Shown here: piece after piece, positions 29,165 to 37,806 of the stretch
Layout of the letters: every line of letters starts with the position of its first letter
Position numbering within the stretch: position 1 is the stretch's first letter
NCBI GenBank assembly: GCA_964643575.1
Contig: CAZXTD010000003.1
Coordinates: forward strand, 5,156-69,155
Direction: 5' to 3'
Length of the DNA stretch: 64,000 nt
From: Glaciecola sp964643575
GTDB lineage: Bacteria; Pseudomonadota; Gammaproteobacteria; Enterobacterales; Alteromonadaceae
The notes under the pieces: model-generated
Database searches by the model: none
What the model was told of the DNA's origin: nothing
The model's input: only the letters and a program-made list of their open reading frames with translations
Made by a program: the position numbers and the translations under genes

Positions 29165-30294
29165 TACGCCAGCTCCTTAGGGATCGTAATACTCACCTCA
29201 AAACCCTGCGGGACGAGCTGCTGAGTATCAAAACGATGCCTGCCAGGATAAAGTACAGCTAAACGCTCTTTGATGTTTTGCAAACCTACCTTACTCATTG
29301 TTGAATCTTTGATTTTTGCCTTTGGCACGCCTGGGCCATTGTCACTGATACACAAATTCAAGTGATCATTATTGCAGTCTGCCTTTATGCTAATCACGCC
29401 GCCACTGGCCATATTGGCGATGGCATATTTGATAGCGTTTTCGATAATAGGCTGCAGCAACAAACTGGGTACCAAGAGATTTTCGGCGTCTGGATGCACT
29501 TCCATATTTATCGACAGCCTCTCGTCGAACCGAGTTTTTTCTATTTCAAGATAAAGCATACTTGCTTTTAGTTCATCGATTAATGGAATTTTTTGTTCAG
29601 GGTCGTTATCTAGTGAAAAACGTAAAAAAGTCGATAGCCTCGCTAGCATGCCATTGGCTTTTTCTTTTTGGTCGAGCAGCACCAAGGTTGATATTGCATT
29701 TAAAGTATTAAATAAAAAGTGCGGATTAATTTGATAGCGCAACATTTTTATTTGCGCCTTGTGTGATAAGCGAGCCGCTTCAAAGTGAAGCTGTTTTTCG
29801 TTGACTAAGCGGTAATGATAATTAATACCAAAATACAAACTGCTCCACACTAGAATCATGAAAAACGAATAGCCTAGCCCGTCTAATATGGCCCAAGGGT
29901 TATCAGCCATGCTAGCAGACTCGCTTAGCCATTCGGCATAGCCTACATTACTTTTTAGTCTGGACATCGCTAAATTTTTAAGCGGTGTCCAGATAAGAGC
30001 CGCCAGTAAACTCGCGGACATTATGCAAAGTAGTAGGCTTTTAGCTTGCAAGTGCCAACAGTTGCGGTATACGTAGCGCATAGGAAGCGTTAACAAAGCG
30101 GCGATTAAACCACTTACAATTAGCGGAAATATTATCGTTAAACTGGCTTTTTCGTTGTGCGTAAACAAAACATTGTCAAAAGTAAAAATAATCACATACG
30201 AAAACCAGCCCGCAAAATGTAAGAGCCAAAATGATAGCTTGGGGGCTTGCTTGCCATGCGATGGAGAGCTTGTATTAGACTTGGTCTTTATCAT
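29164..30294 (-). CDS. LytS/YehU-type sensor histidine kinase
   Basis: A 376-residue kinase with several N-terminal membrane helices (about residues 20-170). A His_kinase domain follows with the motif IKMLRYQINPHFLFNTLNAISTL, where the phosphorylated His is in PHFLFN, and then an HATPase_c with ISDNGPGVPK and a glycine-poor lid. It belongs to the His_kinase/LytTR partner class. The signal is unknown. It is the first gene of the kinase-regulator-transporter run. Confidence 0.92.
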   Translation of the reverse strand: MIKTKSNTSSPSHGKQAPKLSFWLLHFAGWFSYVIIFTFDNVLFTHNEKASLTIIFPLIVSGLIAALLTLPMRYVYRNCWHLQAKSLLLCIMSASLLAALIWTPLKNLAMSRLKSNVGYAEWLSESASMADNPWAILDGLGYSFFMILVWSSLYFGINYHYRLVNEKQLHFEAARLSHKAQIKMLRYQINPHFLFNTLNAISTLVLLDQKEKANGMLARLSTFLRFSLDNDPEQKIPLIDELKASMLYLEIEKTRFDERLSINMEVHPDAENLLVPSLLLQPIIENAIKYAIANMASGGVISIKADCNNDHLNLCISDNGPGVPKAKIKDSTMSKVGLQNIKERLAVLYPGRHRFDTQQLVPQGFEVSITIPKELA

Positions 30295-30430
30295 GTAATG
30301 AGGGCAACGCGCATATTATTTACGATATCAAATTAGATGGTACTACAGTTCTTTTCGTTCGCGTTGATAAATTAGACAAAATACGGAATTACGCGACAAA
30401 GCATGGCTTTATCATACAAGCCTAAGGTAT

Positions 30431-30453
30431 AAAAAAGGGCGCTAAAAGCACCC
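30431..30453 (-). terminator. Rho-independent terminator of the DUF3718 gene
   Basis: On the minus strand GGGTGC pairs with GCGCCC (one G-U) around TTTTA, followed by six T. It lies about 70 bases beyond the stop of the DUF3718 gene. Confidence 0.75.
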
Positions 30454-30521
30454 AAAATTGCTAGGGAGAACACTCGTCTATTCGACAAGTATCGTTAGCA
30501 AACCTTCATATACCATGCAAA

Positions 30522-30893
30522 TTATTCGCCATGGATTTCATTAATCGGTGCACGAGCTTTCTTTGCTGCAAGATACTCCTTGTCAGTAATACCTCCTTTA
30601 CCCGCTATAAACATAGCCGTATTAGTTGCGCCGTTAACGAGAGCAAAAGTAACCGCAGGCAAACCATCACATACAAGGCCCTTTTTCAGCATATTTCTAT
30701 TTAATCTTGAATGTCTAATTGCGCGTTTTAGCTTTGCAGAATTGTCTTGTTTTAATAGCACGCACATTTGTACTAGCTCATCCTCTAGGTTTGAATCAAT
30801 AAATGGACCTTTACTCGTATTTTGTTGCCCTTGGGCTAGTGCCGGCAAGCTTGTAATTGACAATATTAATAAAATGGAATTAATCAGTTTCAT
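30522..30893 (-). CDS. DUF3718 small exported protein
   Basis: A 123-residue protein with a signal peptide (ILLILSITSLPALA, cleavage before QGQQ). The mature part has LVQMCVLLKQDNSAKLKRAIRHSRLNRNMLKKGLVCDGLPAVTFAL in family order. Its two Cys residues and the V-C-(D/N)-G motif match DUF3718 proteins of marine gammaproteobacteria. The expected location is the periplasm. Role unknown. It is a single gene with its own terminator. Confidence 0.75.
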   Translation of the reverse strand: MKLINSILLILSITSLPALAQGQQNTSKGPFIDSNLEDELVQMCVLLKQDNSAKLKRAIRHSRLNRNMLKKGLVCDGLPAVTFALVNGATNTAMFIAGKGGITDKEYLAAKKARAPINEIHGE

Positions 30894-31129
30894 AATAACT
30901 ACCTTCTAGTTTTGCTCACGCTGAAAGTGTGTGGGCAGTGATAGTAGTTAACCGAATAAATCGTATTTCGTAACGAAATGATCGACAAACTGCGTTAAGA
31001 ACCTGATGAGCAAGATGGTTTACGGAATTGTGAGATGAATGCATGCTTGTTTATAAAAACAAAAGGTATTCAAAACAAAGTTTGATACAATCTGTGCAGA
31101 CAAATTAGACGCGAGAATCTTTAGAATTC

Positions 31130-32303
31130 ATGAAATCGTTTACCGGCAAACATATCTTAAGCGTGGGGCAATTTGACCGCAGTGCGGTTGAGCAAGTCTT
31201 TTCAATCGCAGACAACATGCAGGCTTATGCTAGCCGCGAAAAACGGACGACCGTGCTAGAAGGCGCTATTTTAGGCAATCTCTTTTTTGAACCCAGCACG
31301 CGTACACGTGTCAGTTTTGGTACTGCCTTTAATCTGCTGGGCGGTGAAGTCCGAGAAACAACCGGAATGAGCAATTCAGCGCTAGCAAAAGGCGAGTCTT
31401 TATACGATACCGCCCGCGTGTTAAGTGGATACAGCGACATTATTGCAATGCGTCATCCGCAACAAGGCTCGGTCAGAGAGTTTGCAACCGGCAGCAGAGT
31501 GCCCGTTATTAATGGTGGTGATGGTGCCAATGAGCACCCCACCCAAGCACTACTCGATTTATACACGATCGCTAAAGAGCGCCGTTCTTTTGGGCAAGGC
31601 ATAGACGGTTTGCACATTGCCATGATTGGCGATTTAAAACATGGCCGTACGGTGCATTCCTTAGCAACCATGCTGTCATTATTTGACAATATAAAGTTTA
31701 CTTTGGTCTCCCCTACTGACTTAGCCATGCCGGGTAAAGTATGCGACAACATTGTTAATGCTGGTCACGAGCTTGTGATTAGTGATGAACTAAGCGGTGT
31801 GGTAGAGGCCGACATTTGTTATCAANNNNNNNNNNCTGTTTAAGAATGTAAAGTTCACGCTGATTTCACCAAAAGATTTGTGCATGCCGCAAAGTGTTTG
31901 TGACACCATAAACAACGCTGGCCACGAACTTATTATCAGTGAGCAACTCGAAGGAGTGGTTGAGGCCGATATTTGCTATCAAACTCGCATACAGGAAGAG
32001 CGTTTTCCCTCGCAAGATGAAGCAAATAAGTATCGCGGAAAATTTAGGCTGAATCAGCAAACTTATACGCAGCACTTTAAATCTCAGACTGTCATTATGC
32101 ATCCGCTCCCGCGCGACTCACGCGCTGAAGCTAACGAACTCGACAGCGACCTAAATAGTCATCCTAATTTGGCTATTTTTAGGCAAACTGATAATGGCGT
32201 GTTAGTGCGTATGGCATTATTCGCACTAATATTGGGCGTCGAAAATAAAGTCCACGACTTTGAACGTAAAGTTGTTTGGTACAGCAAAAAGAATATCCTT
32301 TAA
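31130..32303 (+). CDS. pyrB: Aspartate carbamoyltransferase, joined across an assembly gap with a duplicated segment
   Basis: It carbamoylates aspartate in pyrimidine synthesis. The left part has the carbamoyl-phosphate motif FFEPSTRTRVSFG, HPTQALLDLYT and GDLKHGRTVHSL. The right part has VIMHPLPRDSRAEANEL and FRQTDNGVLVRMALFALIL. The 10 N at 31826-31835 separate two homologous 49-codon segments (31679-31825 and 31836-31982) that both run from LF to VVEADICYQ yet differ at 13 of 49 residues. Keeping only one copy gives about 338 residues, the normal length of the long ATCase type. Either the join is chimeric or a segment is duplicated, so the coding status here is uncertain. Confidence 0.85.
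31826..31835. other. Assembly gap (10 N) in pyrB
   Basis: Ten N between two homologous, non-identical copies of the same pyrB segment. The frame also changes across it. Confidence 0.95.
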
Positions 32304-32350
32304 CAAATAGTCATAGCAATACACACAGCAAAAAGAGTTAAAAACATCAT

Positions 32351-33634
32351 ATGAATAAATCTGAATCATTATTTGAACGCGCACAAAACACCATTCCCGG
32401 TGGCGTTAATTCTCCTGTACGTGCATTTAAAGCAGTAGGCGGAACGCCTCGTTTTATTGAACGCGCCGACGGGCCTTATATGTATGACGTAGACGGCAAT
32501 CGATATATTGACTACATCAACTCTTGGGGACCAATGGTATTGGGTCACAATAATCCGCAAATTCGCCAAGCGGTTATCGATGCTGCTGAGTTTGGTTTGA
32601 GCTATGGTGCACCCACGGCAGCAGAAGTTGAAATGGCCGAGCTGGTAAGCTCAATTGTACCGTCAATGGAAATGGTCAGAATGGTAAATTCGGGCACCGA
32701 AGCCACTATGAGCGCTATTCGCTTAGCACGTGGTTACACAGGCAAGAATAAGCTGCTTAAGTTTGAGGGTTGTTATCATGGTCACGCAGATTCATTGTTA
32801 GTAAAAGCGGGCTCAGGTGCACTTACGCTTGGCGTACCAAGTTCGCCCGGCGTGCCAGATGATGTCGCTAAGCATACCCTTACCATGCAATTTAACGATA
32901 TCGAAACTGTGCAGCAAGCCTTTGCCGAACATGGTGACGACATCGCTTGTATTATTGTTGAGCCTGTTGCAGGCAACATGAACTGCATACCGCCTATTCC
33001 GGGTTTTTTAGAAGGCTTACGTAAAATCTGTGATGACTACGGCGCTGTGCTTATTTTTGATGAGGTTATGACAGGATTTAGAGTATCTTTAGGCGGCGCT
33101 CAAGAACGCTTTTCAGTTACGCCCGACCTAACATGTTTGGGTAAAGTCATCGGCGGCGGCATGCCGGTTGGGGCATTTGGGGGCAAAAAAGAAATACTCA
33201 CTCATATTGCGCCAACGGGGCCAGTTTATCAGGCAGGCACTTTGTCGGGTAACCCAATTGCGATGGCCGCTGGCTTATGCGCACTTAAACAACTGAAAGC
33301 GGATGGTTTTTACGACAGCATTTTTGCAAACACCCAAGCTTTGGCTGATGGATTTAAACAAATGGCCGATAAAAACGGTATTCCACTAACCACAAACGTT
33401 GCCGGTAGCATGTTTGGCATCTTTTTTACTGAAGAAGAAAAAGTGATTAATTATCAGCAGGCGATTAATGTTAACCAAGCGCAATTTAATCAGTTTTATC
33501 ATCATATGCTAGAGCAAGGTGTGTATTTAGCACCAGCATCTTTTGAGGCAGGTTTTGTTTCAAAAATGCACACTAGCGACGTTGTTGATGCCACCCTACA
33601 AGCGGCAGATATAGCATTTTCACGCATTAAATAA
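32351..33634 (+). CDS. hemL: Glutamate-1-semialdehyde 2,1-aminomutase
   Basis: A 427-residue PLP enzyme of normal HemL length. It converts glutamate 1-semialdehyde to 5-aminolevulinate for heme synthesis. Motifs: the opening IPGGVNSPVRAFKAVGG, DYINSWGPMVLGH, MVNSGTEATMSAIRLARG, the PLP-Asp region LIFDEVMTGFRV and the catalytic Lys in TCLGKVIGGGMPVGAFGG. It has its own start after a short spacer from pyrB. The cyclase gene begins 3 bases after its stop. Confidence 0.97.
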   Translation: MNKSESLFERAQNTIPGGVNSPVRAFKAVGGTPRFIERADGPYMYDVDGNRYIDYINSWGPMVLGHNNPQIRQAVIDAAEFGLSYGAPTAAEVEMAELVSSIVPSMEMVRMVNSGTEATMSAIRLARGYTGKNKLLKFEGCYHGHADSLLVKAGSGALTLGVPSSPGVPDDVAKHTLTMQFNDIETVQQAFAEHGDDIACIIVEPVAGNMNCIPPIPGFLEGLRKICDDYGAVLIFDEVMTGFRVSLGGAQERFSVTPDLTCLGKVIGGGMPVGAFGGKKEILTHIAPTGPVYQAGTLSGNPIAMAAGLCALKQLKADGFYDSIFANTQALADGFKQMADKNGIPLTTNVAGSMFGIFFTEEEKVINYQQAINVNQAQFNQFYHHMLEQGVYLAPASFEAGFVSKMHTSDVVDATLQAADIAFSRIK

Positions 33635-33637
33635 GTT

Positions 33638-34714
33638 ATGACTTACTTGCTGTTATTGACCATTGTTGTTGCCATATATGCGGTATTTATTACCGCAATG
33701 TGGTGGCGTCAGAGGCAAGAGCCGCAAGTTAATTCGATTCAAGATAATGCTAACACAGTCACCACTGCGCTAGCCCAGAGTCAAGATACAGGCTCTGAAG
33801 TTAGCGAAGCGATGTTGGCAAAAGCTGATGAAGCACAGCGTCTGCAGCAAACCTTTCAAAAATTTGTACCACGCCAATTTGTTGAGCACTTTGCCAAAGG
33901 CGGCGCTGAATTACTCTCTTTAGGCTATGCAGACGAAGACGAAGTGGCTGTTATGTTTTGTGACATACGCGGCTTTACGCGCTTGTCTGAGCAAATGTCA
34001 CCCCAACAACTCATGAACTTCTTAAACTCATATTTTTTAAGAATGAACGCACCTATTCATGATAACGGCGGCTTTATCGACAAATTCATTGGCGACGCGA
34101 TAATGGCTTTGTTCGATCATCCTGCGGGCACCTCGGCCGACAAAGCTAACGACGCCATTAATGCTGCACTCGATTTACAAAAGGCCTTACACCTTTATAA
34201 CCATCACCGCGCAAACAGTGGTTATCCGCCTATTAAACATGGTATTGGCTTGCATTACGGCCCGGTAGTACTTGGTACCGTTGGCTCAGATGATCGCATG
34301 GACACCACCGTTATTGGCGATACAGTTAACGTTGCCCAGCGCATCGAAAGTCTTACCGAGCATTTTGGCCTAGAGATTTTATGCACTAAATCACTTATTG
34401 AGGCTGCACAAGCAACAGATACACTCGCCTGCCGCAGCATCGACGAGGTCGTGCTAAAAGGCAAAAGCACCAGCATCGAAATTTTAGAGATTTTTCAGCA
34501 TTTAGACGCCAATGCTATAAAACAGCGGCAAAAGAGTATTTCTGTGATTAGTGAAGGCGTCAGGCTTCGTAATCAAAAGGACTTTAAAGCCGCTCTCGAT
34601 ATTTTCAAGCAGGGTCGCGAAACCCACCCGCAAGATAAAGTCTTTGATTACCATATTAATTTGTGCCAAAAGCTAATGTATCAACTAGATTGGGATGGTG
34701 TGGTAAGGCTGTAG
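33638..34714 (+). CDS. Class III adenylate/guanylate cyclase, membrane anchored
   Basis: A 358-residue protein. One N-terminal membrane helix (LLLLTIVVAIYAVFITAMWW) is followed by a linker and a FQKFVPRQFVEHFAKGG lead-in. The catalytic CHD domain has VAVMFCDIRGFTRLSEQ with the first metal Asp, FIDKFIGDAIMALF with the second, and IKHGIGLHYGPVVLGTVGSD. C-terminal helices look TPR-like. It probably makes cAMP. It is almost joined to hemL (3 bases) and may be cotranscribed. Confidence 0.9.
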   Translation: MTYLLLLTIVVAIYAVFITAMWWRQRQEPQVNSIQDNANTVTTALAQSQDTGSEVSEAMLAKADEAQRLQQTFQKFVPRQFVEHFAKGGAELLSLGYADEDEVAVMFCDIRGFTRLSEQMSPQQLMNFLNSYFLRMNAPIHDNGGFIDKFIGDAIMALFDHPAGTSADKANDAINAALDLQKALHLYNHHRANSGYPPIKHGIGLHYGPVVLGTVGSDDRMDTTVIGDTVNVAQRIESLTEHFGLEILCTKSLIEAAQATDTLACRSIDEVVLKGKSTSIEILEIFQHLDANAIKQRQKSISVISEGVRLRNQKDFKAALDIFKQGRETHPQDKVFDYHINLCQKLMYQLDWDGVVRL

Positions 34715-35192
34715 TTTTTACAGTTTTGATGAGGGATACGCACAAAATTCTCACTCTAGTAAACTAACACTAGTTAAGTTAGCAATCTGCCATTGTTATC
34801 TTAAAATCTCGTTGGCAATTAGCAATCTGTTGCGTCTCTTTCATCATACTTCTTAGAACGGGTTCGAACGATACCTTAGTTTTTTTCTTTTCTTCATCAT
34901 TTAACGCCACTTTTTAGTGGGTTCTAAAACCCAAAGGCGCCTCTTAAAATAATTTCACTATTGAACGCTTTTAAAGACTAAAATAATAAACCTATATATT
35001 TCATATGCTTACGTGTGACTTTTTTGTAACCGAAGTGTTACCAAACTTATTTTTTAAAGGTTGCGAATAAGTTCCAGATAAATCATCAAAAGGTGTCACT
35101 CTAGTTATTCCAATTACAAAAAGTTCTCTCTACTGTTAAGTCATCAACAAACGGCAGTAAAACACTAAACACTAAACACCGAGAGGCAAGAC
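34715..35192 (+). other. Intergenic region upstream of the peptide cluster
   Basis: About 480 bases with no supported gene. It contains a direct repeat of TTAGCAATCTG (near 34777 and 34818), a GGGTT/AACCC hairpin near 34920-34933, and an inverted repeat GTAAC-N6-GTTAC at 35026-35041. Just before the next gene are three AAACACT copies. It is the likely promoter/operator region of the peptide cluster. Confidence 0.45.
35026..35041. promoter_or_regulatory. Inverted repeat, possible operator for the peptide cluster
   Basis: GTAACCGAAGTGTTAC has perfect 5-bp arms with a 6-base spacer, about 150 bases before the first small gene. The LuxR-type regulator encoded just downstream is a candidate binder. 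Motif only. Confidence 0.3.
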
Positions 35193-35414
35193 ATGAAAAC
35201 ATCTACTAAAGCACTTATCGCACTTACTTTTATTAACATAGGTACGCTTACTTTTGCACCTGCTGCATATGCAATAACTGAAAACGAAATAAAGGAAACA
35301 TCTAGTGAAACCGAGCCAGAAGAAACAACACCAGTAGAAACGATTCCGGTTGAACCACCATTTACACCCTTAAAACTCGTTTGCACGCTATTGCCCGAAT
35401 TATGTATCGAATAA
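35193..35414 (+). CDS. Small exported acidic peptide with a C-terminal Cys pair
   Basis: A 73-residue protein with a GAGAGGC ribosome-binding site before the ATG. The first 27 residues form a signal peptide ending APAAYA. The mature 46 residues are rich in Glu, Thr and Pro (ETEPEETTPVETIPVEPPF) and end LVCTLLPELCIE, so Cys63 and Cys71 could form a disulfide. I recognise no family. It heads the peptide cluster, before the LuxR gene. It could be a secreted signal or accessory peptide. Confidence 0.65.
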   Translation: MKTSTKALIALTFINIGTLTFAPAAYAITENEIKETSSETEPEETTPVETIPVEPPFTPLKLVCTLLPELCIE

Positions 35415-35541
35415 GTTTGACGAATCAGAAAATAAGCAATGAAAAAATGAGGATTATTCTAAGCGTTTGTTTTTCATACGTTAAATATTCAAAAGCCTCA
35501 TTCTTTTTGCATTAAACGAATAAAGTTTTCAAGAGAAGAAG

Positions 35542-36216
35542 ATGAAAAAAATATCTCAACTAGTCCAACAAATTGAACAGATAGAGTCAGATAAAAGTTT
35601 GGAGCAGTTTTTTAGTTCAATAAGCGCCATAGGTGCATACAAGTGGTCGGGATTAATGATGTTTGTACCCGAAACAGCTAGCAGCACCAGCGTTCGTTAT
35701 ATTGGTAATATTCCGCAACGCTTAGTAAAAAAATTGATCAAAGAAAAAGCCGACTTAATCGAGTCTTGCAAGGACCAAACAAGCATTTACATTGAAAATA
35801 TGCCAAATGATGGGTGGGACATGGATATCGATTTACAAGGCATTGTTTTAGTCAAATTTGATACACAAAGCAGCGAATTTGGTTTTCTAATCCTGGGAGT
35901 TATAAAGCATGCAAAAGCAGCTGTGCGCGAGAAACTGCAAAGCTTGAGCTGGTTTTGGATGATTATTATTCCCTATATATATAAAGCCTATAGAAGAGGT
36001 TCAAAAGAAGCCACCGTCAAATTAACCAAGCGTGAACTTGAATGCATGAAATGGGCATCGGAAGGCAAGACATCGTGGGAAATTAGTCAGATATTAAACA
36101 TTTCTGAACGTACCGTAAATTTTCATATCGCAAACTATATTGAAAAAACTGGCAGTATCAATCGGCAACAAGCGATTGCTAAGTGTCTATTACAAGGGCA
36201 TTTAATGGCAGCTTAG
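35542..36216 (+). CDS. LuxR-family transcriptional regulator
   Basis: A 224-residue regulator. The C-terminal GerE-type helix-turn-helix is clear: LTKRELECMKWASEGKTSWEI, then QILNISERTVNFHI with the recognition helix and NYIEKTGSINRQQAIAK (residues about 158-215). The N-terminal 150 residues have the size and strand pattern of an autoinducer-binding domain (KWSGLMMFVP, GWDMDIDLQGI), but the conserved acyl-homoserine-lactone contacts are only partly present. No luxI is in the window, so it would be a LuxR solo. Its position implies control of the peptide genes that follow. Confidence 0.88.
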   Translation: MKKISQLVQQIEQIESDKSLEQFFSSISAIGAYKWSGLMMFVPETASSTSVRYIGNIPQRLVKKLIKEKADLIESCKDQTSIYIENMPNDGWDMDIDLQGIVLVKFDTQSSEFGFLILGVIKHAKAAVREKLQSLSWFWMIIIPYIYKAYRRGSKEATVKLTKRELECMKWASEGKTSWEISQILNISERTVNFHIANYIEKTGSINRQQAIAKCLLQGHLMAA

Positions 36217-36249
36217 CATTTTTTAACCCATAGAAAAGAGAGAAACCTA

Positions 36250-36459
36250 ATGAAACATCAACATTACAGCGACAAAAGTACGACTAGTACTGAAGAGGTT
36301 CACCAGTTTAATGACTATTCACAAAACAAAAGCATATCTGCTGAGAAGGAGTTAATTGAATTAGAAACGTTTTGTCTTGATTTTATTGAAGATAATGAAT
36401 CTGATTTTTATGTAATTGAGGATTTGCACGATAATTTTTCTTACAGCATTGAAGTCTAG
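36250..36459 (+). CDS. Small acidic protein of unknown family
   Basis: A 69-residue protein preceded by AAAAGAGAG at good spacing. The N-terminal third is polar (His, Ser, Thr, Gln), and the rest is strongly acidic: LIELETFCLDFIEDNESDF and VIEDLHDNFSYSIEV. No signal peptide or membrane helix, and one Cys. It lies between the LuxR and anchored-protein genes. It could be a chaperone, antiactivator or precursor, none of which can be shown. Confidence 0.55.
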   Translation: MKHQHYSDKSTTSTEEVHQFNDYSQNKSISAEKELIELETFCLDFIEDNESDFYVIEDLHDNFSYSIEV

Positions 36460-36497
36460 TCGACGTTTTATTATTACTTGGAACTGATTGATCAAAT

Positions 36498-37061
36498 ATG
36501 AAAAATACTAGCAAAAATTTGGCATTCGTTGCGGTATTACTAGTCGCCCTGATGGTATTGTACTTCATTAATACTTCGGCAAATAGTAATAACGAAAGCT
36601 TAATTGTTCAGCTAAGTAGCGAACACATTACTAAAATTTCAGTTTCTAACGATATGTCGAATTATGAGCAATTAGTAGAAAGCGGAGAGGCCGTGACGAT
36701 TAATCAAATAATTGCGGTAAATCAATCAACTAGTAAAACATCGCAACATGTAATAGCGAACAAAACAGGTATATTCTTTAAATCAAACGAACAAACAGGA
36801 ACGGTTATTGGCTACATCGTTCAAAACAACACTCCTTCCAAAACACTATATTTTACGGTGCTTGAAGGTGATTTACACAATATACTTTTGGGTACGAACG
36901 TTATCTTAAACAACGGTGACCAATGGATTTCAGGTACATTGAAGATTAAGCTAAACCCGATGAAAAAAAATGACAATACTCTGCATAAAAAAATAGGAAT
37001 AGAGCTAAAAAGTTCAACATCTTTTACACCCCATAAACGACTAACTCTCAAGTCCTCATAA
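36498..37061 (+). CDS. Membrane-anchored periplasmic protein of unknown family
   Basis: A 187-residue protein with an N-terminal membrane anchor (LAFVAVLLVALMVLYFI) and a beta-rich periplasmic part. The stretch KTGIFFKSNEQTGTVIGYI and later GDLHNILLGTNVIL, GDQWISGTLKI faintly recalls the lipoyl/barrel halves of periplasmic adaptors, but I would not call it one. It is directly upstream of the four-peptide array, which suggests a role in handling the peptides. Confidence 0.6.
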   Translation: MKNTSKNLAFVAVLLVALMVLYFINTSANSNNESLIVQLSSEHITKISVSNDMSNYEQLVESGEAVTINQIIAVNQSTSKTSQHVIANKTGIFFKSNEQTGTVIGYIVQNNTPSKTLYFTVLEGDLHNILLGTNVILNNGDQWISGTLKIKLNPMKKNDNTLHKKIGIELKSSTSFTPHKRLTLKSS

Positions 37062-37196
37062 ACCCAAAACGTTTTTGACGATTTCCTGTTAGCTGTTAGA
37101 TCTATCAGTACACAATCTGGATTTATTCCGGATACTTGTACCTGTCTTCTGGTGAGACAGAACAAAGATAACTAACACAAACCCAAAGGAAATTTT

Positions 37197-37319
37197 ATGA
37201 AAACACTACCTAGCCTATCGCAACCTGTATCTAACCATGGTTCTCGCATGGAATCTGAAACTTTCGCAATTACTGCCGGCATAGCCATCGGAATCGCAAT
37301 TGGTATTTATTTGTACTAG
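37197..37319 (+). CDS. Glycine-zipper peptide, array copy 1
   Basis: A 40-residue peptide. The N-half reads MKTLPSLSQPVSNHGSRMES, the second half continues ETFAIT and ends AGIAIGIAIGIYLY. Gly recurs every fourth residue (GxxxGxxxG), a glycine-zipper helix. AAAGGA precedes the ATG by 8 bases. It has 36 of 40 residues in common with copy 2. In the zipper half the DNA differs from copy 2 almost only at silent positions, so selection acts on the protein. No Cys. No family recognised. Confidence 0.8.
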   Translation: MKTLPSLSQPVSNHGSRMESETFAITAGIAIGIAIGIYLY

Positions 37320-37365
37320 TAACTAATTAATACATAGATATAGACAATTATTTCGGAGCAATAAA

Positions 37366-37488
37366 ATGAAAAATTTACCCACTTTAGATCAGCCTGTTTC
37401 TGTCCATGGTTCGCGCATGGAATCTGAAACTTTTGCAATTACTGCCGGCATTGCTATCGGTATAGCGATCGGTATTTACCTTTATTAA
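37366..37488 (+). CDS. Glycine-zipper peptide, array copy 2
   Basis: A 40-residue peptide beginning MKNLPTLDQPVSVHGSRMES and ending in the same AGIAIGIAIGIYLY tail as copy 1. CGGAG lies 8 bases before the ATG. It has 35 of 40 residues in common with copy 4. The invariant block across all copies is HGSR(M/L)ESETFAI followed by the zipper, which would fit a recognition segment followed by a membrane-active core. Confidence 0.8.
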   Translation: MKNLPTLDQPVSVHGSRMESETFAITAGIAIGIAIGIYLY

Positions 37489-37522
37489 TGAGTTTTTAAA
37501 CAGCCAAAAAAGAGGAAAAAAA

Positions 37523-37645
37523 ATGAGAAATTTACCTAATCTAGATCAACCCGTGTCCGTGCATGGTTCACGTTTGGAATCTGAAACTTTTGCTATCGTA
37601 GCAGGAATAGCGATTGGTATCGGCATCGGCATTTATCTTAAATAA
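37523..37645 (+). CDS. Glycine-zipper peptide, array copy 3
   Basis: A 40-residue peptide beginning MRNLPNLDQPVSVHGSRLES and ending AGIAIGIGIGIYLK. It differs from copy 4 only by Arg2. The zipper has one more Gly than copies 1 and 2, and the final residue is Lys instead of Tyr, giving a positively charged end. An AGAGGA site precedes the ATG. Confidence 0.8.
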   Translation: MRNLPNLDQPVSVHGSRLESETFAIVAGIAIGIGIGIYLK

Positions 37646-37683
37646 GCTTTTTTACTTAAAACAACCAAAAAAGAGGAAAAAAA

Positions 37684-37806
37684 ATGAAAAATCTACCTAA
37701 TCTAGACCAACCCGTATCTGTGCATGGTTCACGTTTGGAATCTGAAACCTTTGCTATTGTTGCTGGCATAGCGATTGGTATCGGCATCGGTATCTACTTG
37801 AAGTAA
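37684..37806 (+). CDS. Glycine-zipper peptide, array copy 4
   Basis: A 40-residue peptide, nearly identical to copy 3 (Lys2 instead of Arg2), ending AGIAIGIGIGIYLK. It shares the leader sequence ending AGAGGA and an A-tract with copy 3. A foldable element at 37820-37898 follows 13 bases after its stop. Confidence 0.8.
   Translation: MKNLPNLDQPVSVHGSRLESETFAIVAGIAIGIGIGIYLK

Larger units (their letters stand above)
37197..37806 (+). repeat. Four-copy tandem array of 123-bp peptide genes
   Basis: Four coding units of equal length at 37197, 37366, 37523 and 37684, separated by 46, 34 and 38 bases. Copies 3 and 4 are 39/40 identical in protein and share a nearly identical 23-base leader with AGAGGA, so they are the youngest duplication. 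Copies 1 and 2 form a second pair ending in LY instead of LK. Confidence 0.9.

Noticed and set aside
37197..37806. CRISPR array
   Set aside because: The repeats are 123-base coding units with ribosome sites and silent substitutions, not short identical repeats with unique spacers.
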